From the NCBI GenBank assembly GCA_002348225.1, contig DEAP01000118.1, positions 1 through 17,036 of the forward strand: DNA of 17,036 nucleotides, given 5' to 3'. Position 1 is the first letter of the stretch. Each line of letters starts with the position of its first letter. The DNA is from Dehalococcoidia bacterium UBA2979. Lineage in GTDB: Bacteria; Chloroflexota; Dehalococcoidia; UBA2979. Of the stretch, positions 8,166 to 13,683 are shown piece by piece. The position numbers and the translations under genes were made by a program. The notes beneath the pieces were generated by a model, which saw nothing but the letters and a program-made list of their open reading frames with translations, did no database searches and was not told where the DNA came from.

Positions 8166-8738
8166 TTGGAGTCGAATCTGTCGAATAACCTAGAACGCCA
8201 TGGGCTTTATTTACTTCATGATCGTGAAGCAGTCCTTGCGGGTATTGATCAGCTCGCCGATAAGATTGTTGCGGCTTATGCGGCTTACGAAGTTATCAAT
8301 CTCGTACCAGTAATTACCGGTGGTATGCAATTCGGAGCTACTCTTCTGACGGCATTGGAAAAACGGAGTCCTGGGAAATGGATAGTGGCGCCAGTTTTTG
8401 CCGCTGCCTATCTGAATGATCAAGTAATTTCCAAGCCGGCAATTGAGTTTCCCGGCACATTTGCCGCACGCATAAATGAAGACACGCCGGTTTTGATAGT
8501 GGACGATCTGCTCGATAGCGGCACCACAATTAGTGAATTAATTGGACAAATTCTTGCGAAAGGTATCCCGGAGGTGCAGCTCGCAGTACTGCTCGAGCGT
8601 AACGTCCCGCGCGCAGTGGATGTGCGACCGGATTTTTGCGTGTTTGACCTACAATCTGATGCCTGGGTTGTAGGATTTGGTATGGACAGCGAGCAACGAT
8701 TTAGGGGACTTGACGCTATTTATTTACTGCAAAAGTAG
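8166..8738 (+). CDS. hpt: Purine phosphoribosyltransferase, hypoxanthine/HGPRT-like
   Basis: This 190-residue cytoplasmic enzyme probably joins a 6-oxopurine base to PRPP, making IMP or GMP in purine salvage. The PRPP-binding loop is VDDLLDSGTT (112-121) with VLI before it. PVITGGMQFGATLL (48-61) matches the HGPRT N-terminal loop. The C-terminal DFCVFDLQSDAWVVGFGMD...RFRGLDAIYLL matches the HGPRT purine-binding end. The Lys that contacts the purine in HGPRTs (in LLxK) appears as Arg145 in LLERNVP, a conservative change. The only in-frame start before an upstream stop at 8136 is TTG at 8166, with no clear Shine-Dalgarno sequence, which suggests weak or controlled translation. It follows the BMP importer, so purines brought in would be trapped as nucleotides. 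Xanthine-type specificity cannot be excluded. Confidence 0.87.
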   Translation: MESNLSNNLERHGLYLLHDREAVLAGIDQLADKIVAAYAAYEVINLVPVITGGMQFGATLLTALEKRSPGKWIVAPVFAAAYLNDQVISKPAIEFPGTFAARINEDTPVLIVDDLLDSGTTISELIGQILAKGIPEVQLAVLLERNVPRAVDVRPDFCVFDLQSDAWVVGFGMDSEQRFRGLDAIYLLQK

Positions 8739-9047
8739 TCAAAGCATCAAGAAGTACCTCGGCGCCCCCCTCCAGAATCGCCCTGATGAGGAAATATGTC
8801 GTTAGATGTGAACGGGGCGAAGCGTAAAATCCATCCAGTGGGGATATCGTGTCAGTAATCCAATATTCCCTTAATAGATTGAAGTATTTGCACACCACAT
8901 TCGCTTAATAGTTAGTAAAAACACATGTATTATTGTATATATCTATAGTTTCATTAAATTCGGCGGTCTGCAGCTAATTCAATCTCCCGTATGCACGGGC
9001 ACTCGACCAGACGCGTTATGATCTTTTTGGAAAGAGGATCGGAAATT
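8739..9047 (+). other. Gene-free 309-base region, AT-rich in its second half
   Basis: No convincing open frame, tRNA or hairpin terminator was found. From about 8880 to 8965 the sequence becomes strongly AT-rich. Promoter-like pairs such as TTGTAT (8933-8938) with TAAATT (8955-8960) can be drawn, but none matches consensus well. The promoter for the following aminotransferase gene is most likely in this part. Confidence 0.4.
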
Positions 9048-10409
9048 ATGACAAGAAGTGACGCCGAGTTATTAAATTTGCAATTTCATCGACAAACTGT
9101 GCCCCCCGTATGGAGTAGTGGTGAGGGCGTCTGGTTAACCAATGAGGGTGGTGAGCGGTATCTGGACGCATCCGGTGGCCCAATGGTGGTGAATATCGGC
9201 CACGGGAGATCTGAGGTAGCTGATACCGCACATAAACAGATCAGCACCCTTTCCTATGCGATGCCCGGTTATGCTATCGAATCCCGACTAGAACTCACCG
9301 AGCGCATTCAAAAATTAACTCCCAACGGTATGGATCGAGTCTGGTATGGAAGTGGAGGCTCGGAGGCTGTAGAAGGTGCTCTTAAATTCGCAATACAAAC
9401 TCAGCAGGTCTCTGGTCGACCTGATAAATTCAAAATACTTGGAAGGCAGAATGCCTACCACGGTAGTACTTTGTTTACTCTCTCGGCTGGTGACATGCCT
9501 GAACGCAGAGCACCGTATCTAAAGTTACTCCCTGATGTTGTACAAGATATACAGCCAGTGGCTGACTGTAATTGTTACCATTGCCCGCTTGGTCTGGAAT
9601 TTCCAAACTGCGAACTTGCGTGCGCTGATGATTTGGAGACACGGATTCTCGCGGAAGGGCCAGAGACAGTTGCCGCATTTATTGCCGAACCGATCGTAGC
9701 CGCCGCCGCCGGAGTAGTGGCCCCTCCAACACCTGAGTATTTTAGAAAGATCAGAGAGATCTGTGATAAGTACGATATTATCTTTATTGCAGATGAAGTT
9801 GTCACTGGTTTTGGTCGGACGGGTCTCCCGTTTGCTTCGCAGCACTGGGATGTTCTACCAGACATCATAGTGTTCGCTAAAGGAGTAGCTTCAGGATACG
9901 CTCCACTGTCTGGCTTCATCGCTCAAGATGCCCTCGTTGATCGGTTTGATAACGCAGGTCAACGCTTTAATACCTTATTCACTTATTCCGAACATCCCGT
10001 GTCCTGCGCGATTGGAGCAAAGGTACAGGAGATAATGGATGAAGAAAATTTAATTCAACGCTCGGCGCAAATGGGCGACTACCTGGGACGAAAGCTGGAA
10101 GCATTAAGTGATATATCAATAGTAGGTGAGTTGAGAGGCCAGGGGACATTGCGCGGTATTGAGATAGTAGCTAATCAAGAGACAGGAGATCCATTTCCTG
10201 CTGATATTAATGTGGCTGTGGATGTCCAGAAGCACCTGTATAAGCGCAATATACTTCATTATTTAGGATACTGGCGAGATGATTTAGGACAGGGTGCTCA
10301 ACTGATCTTGGCTCCTCCATTTGTTATTGAAGAGTCCGAAATTGATCTGTTGGTTGAGACGCTCGGCGAGGTTCTCGATGATAGAGGTGCCGCGTATAGG
10401 AAGATGTGA
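9048..10409 (+). CDS. Class III PLP-dependent aminotransferase with Cys-rich insertion
   Basis: This 453-residue fold-type I transaminase moves an amino group from an amine or omega-amino acid to a keto acid. Visible parts are GSGGSEAVEGALKF (101-114) for phosphate binding, AYHG near 136-139 with the ring-stacking region, IFIADEVVTGFGRTG (245-259) with the PLP-ring Asp249, and the Schiff-base lysine in VFAKGVASGYAPLSG at Lys278. An insertion (residues 174-192) holds five cysteines in the pattern CxC-x2-CPLG-x6-C-x3-C, seen in a subgroup annotated only as aspartate aminotransferase family. The ATG at 9048 is preferred because AGAGGA (9033-9038) precedes it. ATGs at 8991 and 9018 would add an atypical leader. 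It stands alone, so the amino donor is unknown. Confidence 0.93.
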   Translation: MTRSDAELLNLQFHRQTVPPVWSSGEGVWLTNEGGERYLDASGGPMVVNIGHGRSEVADTAHKQISTLSYAMPGYAIESRLELTERIQKLTPNGMDRVWYGSGGSEAVEGALKFAIQTQQVSGRPDKFKILGRQNAYHGSTLFTLSAGDMPERRAPYLKLLPDVVQDIQPVADCNCYHCPLGLEFPNCELACADDLETRILAEGPETVAAFIAEPIVAAAAGVVAPPTPEYFRKIREICDKYDIIFIADEVVTGFGRTGLPFASQHWDVLPDIIVFAKGVASGYAPLSGFIAQDALVDRFDNAGQRFNTLFTYSEHPVSCAIGAKVQEIMDEENLIQRSAQMGDYLGRKLEALSDISIVGELRGQGTLRGIEIVANQETGDPFPADINVAVDVQKHLYKRNILHYLGYWRDDLGQGAQLILAPPFVIEESEIDLLVETLGEVLDDRGAAYRKM

Positions 10410-10563
10410 AGTCCGGTGAAAGAGCTGACAAAAACAGCTGAGGTTGTTTCTACCAGTTATACATCATATAAAGAGGCAGCGGATAAAGTTCTCAGCTTCT
10501 CGGGGTACTGTTAGATTTTCTCCTTCTTGAGTCGATCAGTAATTCTGGAGGCCTGAGATATAA

Positions 10564-10626
10564 AATTCTATCAATATCTCCCATCTATGGTAGAATTCTA
10601 TTGATCGTATAGATCTTCAATTCTAT
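10564..10626 (+). repeat. Three direct copies of AATTCTAT around the promoter
   Basis: AATTCTAT occurs at 10564-10571, 10594-10601 and 10619-10626, with start-to-start distances of 30 and 25 bases. The middle copy lies inside the perfect ten-base palindrome TAGAATTCTA (10591-10600), directly upstream of the -35 box. The third overlaps the -10 box. They look like candidate binding sites for a regulator, but the region is AT-rich and part of this could be chance. Confidence 0.4.
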
Positions 10627-10629
10627 AAA
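10601..10629 (+). promoter_or_regulatory. Sigma70-like promoter of the metal/cofactor importer operon
   Basis: TTGATC (10601-10606, four of six consensus) and TATAAA (10624-10629, five of six) are spaced by exactly 17 bases. The expected start of transcription is near 10636, the first base of the long inverted repeat. The perfect palindrome TAGAATTCTA touches the -35 box from upstream. This is the best-formed promoter in the window. Confidence 0.6.
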
Positions 10630-10635
10630 TAGGCT

Positions 10636-10685
10636 AGTTCAAATTCTCACGGCTTCTCCATAGATTGTGAGAATTTGGACTTTTT
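10636..10685 (+). promoter_or_regulatory. 15-bp inverted repeat with T-run: attenuator, terminator-like hairpin or operator
   Basis: Bases 10636-10650 pair with 10667-10681 to give 15 consecutive pairs with one G-T wobble. The inner 11 (CAAATTCTCAC and GTGAGAATTTG) are perfect. The loop is 16 bases and five T residues (10681-10685) follow at once. The structure begins where transcription is expected to start and ends 10 bases before the ribosome-binding site AAGGAGG (10696-10702). It could terminate transcription early, protect the 5' end or, as DNA, bind a repressor. Confidence 0.6.
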
Positions 10686-10713
10686 ATTGGTTTGGAAGGA
10701 GGCCAATATAATT

Positions 10714-11754
10714 ATGCTAAAAGTGCAGGGCGTGCGAAGAATTCTAAATCTGATTTTTATATCCGCGATAATGTGTGTTTTGCTCCTAGCTTGTTCGTCG
10801 TCAGGTGCACAAGTAAATCAAGAGCCGGTTGTTACGCAGGAGGCTTCTCCAGCTGCTGCGAGTGCCACGATAGAGGAAACCGCTGCGCCCACAGCTACGG
10901 CCGAAGCAGCGTCGTCTGGCCCCTATCCGGTTTCTTTAACGGATCTGTTGGGCCGCGAGATCGTGATCGAATCGGAACTCCAATCGGTTGTTGCCTTGAG
11001 CCCTACCGCCCTCGAATATATCTATGCCATTGGGGGGGAGGCTGCAGGCAGACCATCAACGGCTCGGCATCCCGCAGAAGCAATGAGTGTTGCGGAAGTT
11101 GGGACTTCATATTCGCCAAATTTTGAGGCGGTCTTAGCGTTGAATCCTGATTTGATCATTGCAGACTCGGTTATACATGCACAGCCGAGATTTTTGGAAA
11201 TGTTCGAAGGAATGCCTGCTCCAGTTATGATGGCTGGTGCGGCCTCATATGACGACGTATTACTTGCTTTGGAGCTTGTCGGCACAGCTCTGAATCGCCA
11301 GGATGATGCACAGGCTGAAATTGATCGAATTGAATCAGCATTTGAGTCAGCTAGGAGTAGTCTTCCAGCTGATCTCACAGTTGTGGTTTTGATTGCAGAT
11401 CGGGATAACACACTCTATGCCGCGAAAAACACCGCTTTTGTTGGAAATATTATCGGTGAATTAGGATTGGTTAATCCAGCTTCTGATTTGCCGGATGCGG
11501 GTCCTTTCCCAGGATTCAGCACGGCTTCAATAGAATCAATGTTGATGTGGAATCCCGACTTTATTTTTACTATCACACCCGCACCTGAACCTGCTCCAAG
11601 ACTGAGTGCCCTTTTAACCCGTATCCCGCCGTTGCAGGGCTTGGGCGCGGTGCGGATGGGTAATGTTCTGGAACTATCAAATGACTTGGCTCTTCGGTCA
11701 CCAGGACCACGAGTGGACGAGTTGATGGATGCGATTGTTGCGGCTCTTCAGTAG
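10714..11754 (+). CDS. Lipoprotein substrate-binding protein, iron-siderophore/haem/cobalamin type (FepB/BtuF fold)
   Basis: This is a 346-residue surface-anchored receptor of a FecCD-type importer. The signal peptide has a basic n-region (RR at 8-9), a hydrophobic core at 11-25 and lipobox LLAC with Cys27. A linker of about 40 residues rich in A, T, E, P and S (31-70) follows, of the kind common in Chloroflexota lipoproteins. The periplasmic-binding fold starts with VSLTDLLGREIVIESELQSVVALSPTALEYIYAIG and contains LALNPDLIIA (141-150), MLMWNPDFIF (276-285), and a C-terminal helix. A frame extension to 10675 lacks a ribosome-binding site. The ATG at 10714 is preceded by AAGGAGG (10696-10702). 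Genes for the permease and ATPase follow, so the role is clear, while iron-siderophore, haem and vitamin B12 cannot be separated by sequence alone. Confidence 0.92.
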   Translation: MLKVQGVRRILNLIFISAIMCVLLLACSSSGAQVNQEPVVTQEASPAAASATIEETAAPTATAEAASSGPYPVSLTDLLGREIVIESELQSVVALSPTALEYIYAIGGEAAGRPSTARHPAEAMSVAEVGTSYSPNFEAVLALNPDLIIADSVIHAQPRFLEMFEGMPAPVMMAGAASYDDVLLALELVGTALNRQDDAQAEIDRIESAFESARSSLPADLTVVVLIADRDNTLYAAKNTAFVGNIIGELGLVNPASDLPDAGPFPGFSTASIESMLMWNPDFIFTITPAPEPAPRLSALLTRIPPLQGLGAVRMGNVLELSNDLALRSPGPRVDELMDAIVAALQ

Positions 11755-11792
11755 GACAGCGGGTCACAAAGATAGCCGAGTAAGATAGGCGC

Positions 11793-12773
11793 ATGAGATC
11801 TTTGTCCATCACGTACCGGAATTTGTATGTACTTTTTGTCCTACTGTTCTTGTCTTTTGTGGCGAGCCTGATTTGCGGCACCATACTGTTCGGCCCTGCA
11901 GACATAGTTTCAGGGCTTATCGTGCATGACTCTAGCATCGAGCATGCAATCATTTATCAAATACGGCTGCCGCGGGCGTTATCCGCTGCTCTAGTGGGAG
12001 CCTCACTTGGTATTGCTGGCTGTTTACTACAGGTAACGACGCGAAATCCATTGGCTGATCCGGCAATCCTCGGGGTAAGCGCGTTGTCAGGATTAGCCCT
12101 AGCAGTAACTACGCTGATATTCCAAGATGCCGGGCCAATGTTGCGTGCGATTGCCTGTGTAGTCGGAGGTTTTATTGGCGCTGTAGCACTTCTTTTGATT
12201 TCTCGGGGCGTGGATTCTCCCCTGCGAATCACAGTCGTTGGAGTGGCAATAGGTGCCTTTGCATCAGCCGGTATCGTGGGCGCTATCACCGGATCCCGCG
12301 TAGTGTTGGAACTTGCGTTGGGATTCCTTGCGGGTGGACTATATGGTGCCGGATGGTTTGATGCCTCCTTGTGGGTTGTTTGGATACCTGCTGTGTCCAT
12401 TTTTATAATTTTTTTCACACGCCGACTCGATAATTTAGCGCTGGGGGACGAAGTTGCCCGCAATTTAGGTGAACGACCAGAAATGACGCGGGTCTGTGCA
12501 ATTTTATTTAGTGGTTTAATCACTGGTGCGGCGGTATCCATCGGTGGACTGATATCTTTTGTCGGACTTGCGTCTCCTCATATTGCCGCTGGCCTAATAC
12601 GTCGGGCGGGACCGAGTTTTTATATTGGGTCGATGATCATAGGTATGTTCATCGTTCTGTGCGCTGATACCCTCGCCCGAGTCGTTATCAGTCCGTCAGA
12701 GCTACCTGCAGGGATCCTCACAGCAGCAATCGGGGCACCCATTCTCATATACCTAGTGAGGAGGGAGCTATGA
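11793..12773 (+). CDS. FecCD-family ABC importer permease
   Basis: This 326-residue membrane subunit of the iron-siderophore/haem/cobalamin importer family probably has about nine to ten helices. The diagnostic stretch runs from YQIRLPRALSAALVGASLG (55-73) through LLQVTTRNPLADPAILGVS, and ISFVGLASPHIA near the C-terminus is the conserved coupling segment contacting the ATPase. It begins 38 bases after the lipoprotein gene with a modest ribosome-binding site, and its stop overlaps the ATPase start by four bases (ATGA at 12770-12773). It should form a homodimer channel. The sequence is complete, with no sign of decay. Confidence 0.94.
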   Translation: MRSLSITYRNLYVLFVLLFLSFVASLICGTILFGPADIVSGLIVHDSSIEHAIIYQIRLPRALSAALVGASLGIAGCLLQVTTRNPLADPAILGVSALSGLALAVTTLIFQDAGPMLRAIACVVGGFIGAVALLLISRGVDSPLRITVVGVAIGAFASAGIVGAITGSRVVLELALGFLAGGLYGAGWFDASLWVVWIPAVSIFIIFFTRRLDNLALGDEVARNLGERPEMTRVCAILFSGLITGAAVSIGGLISFVGLASPHIAAGLIRRAGPSFYIGSMIIGMFIVLCADTLARVVISPSELPAGILTAAIGAPILIYLVRREL

Positions 12774-13558
12774 CCCCTAGGCCAGCGGTACTTTCCTGTT
12801 TAGATGTGTGGATTTCATATTTTGATCAGACCGTTATTGATGGGATCAGTCTCGAGGTGAATCGAGGCGAACTGGTTACGATTATTGGTCAGAACGCAAG
12901 TGGGAAGAGTACGTTACTGCGCGCACTTTGCAATTTGAAACCGATTGATGCCGGTGCTGTCTATCTGAACGGAGAATCGATCGATATGATTCCCGAACGA
13001 GACTTTGCTCGTCAGGTAGCTTTTTTGCCTCAATCGCTATCCGTCCCAATGGGGCTGACAGTCGGTGATTTAGTGTTGCGTGGTAGGACCCCTCATTACC
13101 CAAAATATGCCATGCGAGGATCTGCCGAAGATCATGCTGAAGTCAACCGTGTGTTAGATCAAGTAGGTCTCGGAGCGAGCAGCGATAGAGACTTAAATTC
13201 GCTCTCCGGTGGTGAATTGCAGAGGGTCTGGATAGCGTTTGCCCTCGTTCGAAATCCGGAGGTCCTAATACTTGACGAACCGACTAGTCACTTAGACGCT
13301 CGCTATCAGAAACAATTGATGGAATTACTAGTGGACCTTAAGAAGCAAGATATAGCTATATTGACAGTGTTGCACGATGTCTCTCTTGCTGTGGCGTTTT
13401 CTGATCGGCTAATAGGTTTGGATCAAGGAGCGATCGCCTTCGACAGAACTGTTAAGTACGGGAATCTAGTCGAAGATATTTCCCGTGTTCTGGAAATTGA
13501 TATGGAATCGATACGGGATTCCGAAGGAGATTTTTCTGTCTCTCCAAAGTGGCGATAG
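12770..13558 (+). CDS. ABC ATPase of the FecCD importer (FepC/BtuD type)
   Basis: This 262-residue cytoplasmic ATPase energises the FecCD permease. All motifs are intact: Walker A GQNASGKST (40-48), Q-loop LPQS (Q88), signature LSGGE (145-149), Walker B VLILDEP (165-171), D-loop SHLD and switch His202. The start is the ATG at 12770 inside the ATGA overlap with the permease, with a strong GAGGAGGG at 12758-12765. It is the last gene of the three-gene operon. A 119-base gap with a possible promoter follows before the double CaiB gene. The substrate is decided by the lipoprotein, not by this subunit. Confidence 0.95.
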   Translation: MTPRPAVLSCLDVWISYFDQTVIDGISLEVNRGELVTIIGQNASGKSTLLRALCNLKPIDAGAVYLNGESIDMIPERDFARQVAFLPQSLSVPMGLTVGDLVLRGRTPHYPKYAMRGSAEDHAEVNRVLDQVGLGASSDRDLNSLSGGELQRVWIAFALVRNPEVLILDEPTSHLDARYQKQLMELLVDLKKQDIAILTVLHDVSLAVAFSDRLIGLDQGAIAFDRTVKYGNLVEDISRVLEIDMESIRDSEGDFSVSPKWR

Positions 13559-13609
13559 TGTGGGTGGAACATCGACTGGGCTTGAGTATCTTACGCAGGC
13601 GGTCTTCTC

Positions 13610-13661
13610 TTGATATATTCAAAATCATAGAGTAAATAAAACACTGACTTGAAAATATATC
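13610..13661 (+). promoter_or_regulatory. Candidate promoter and inverted repeat before the two-domain CoA-transferase
   Basis: TTGATA (13610-13615, five of six consensus) and TAAATA (13633-13638, three of six) are 17 bases apart. GATATATT (13612-13619) recurs inverted as AATATATC (13654-13661), flanking the -10 box and expected start. The stretch is AT-rich, so the inverted repeat could be chance. Confidence 0.38.
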
Positions 13662-13683
13662 GTCCAAATAGAAGCGGGTGTGT

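Larger units (their letters stand above)
10410..10713 (+). other. 304-base intergenic region with structured promoter
   Basis: The first half (10410-10550) holds only a weak five-base hairpin, AGCTG/CAGCT (10423-10439), and no gene. From 10555 onward it is dense in palindromes, direct repeats and a promoter, described in the entries that follow. I found no cobalamin-riboswitch core element. Confidence 0.6.

Noticed and set aside
8084..8712. Exact 12-base direct repeat TTAGGGGACTTG at 8084-8095 and 8701-8712, flanking the phosphoribosyltransferase gene like an insertion footprint.
   Set aside because: In 17 kb several exact 12-base matches are expected by chance (about n squared over 2 divided by 4 to the 12th, near 8). 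The second copy is inside the coding sequence for the conserved HGPRT end, and the gene fits its context.
9525..9919. Two overlapping minus-strand open frames opposite the aminotransferase.
   Set aside because: They are shadows of a highly conserved PLP enzyme, and neither has a motif or a convincing ribosome-binding site.
10410..10713. Possible cobalamin riboswitch before the BtuF/FepB-like operon.
   Set aside because: I could not find the conserved core box expected of that class or its multi-stem layout. The structure present is palindromic and close to a promoter instead. An Rfam covariance search would settle it.
11957..12541. Long open frame on the minus strand (about 194 codons).
   Set aside because: It lies wholly opposite the FecCD permease gene. 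Antisense of hydrophobic membrane coding sequence often stays open, and the translation is a low-complexity A/T/P/R/S-rich chain without motifs.
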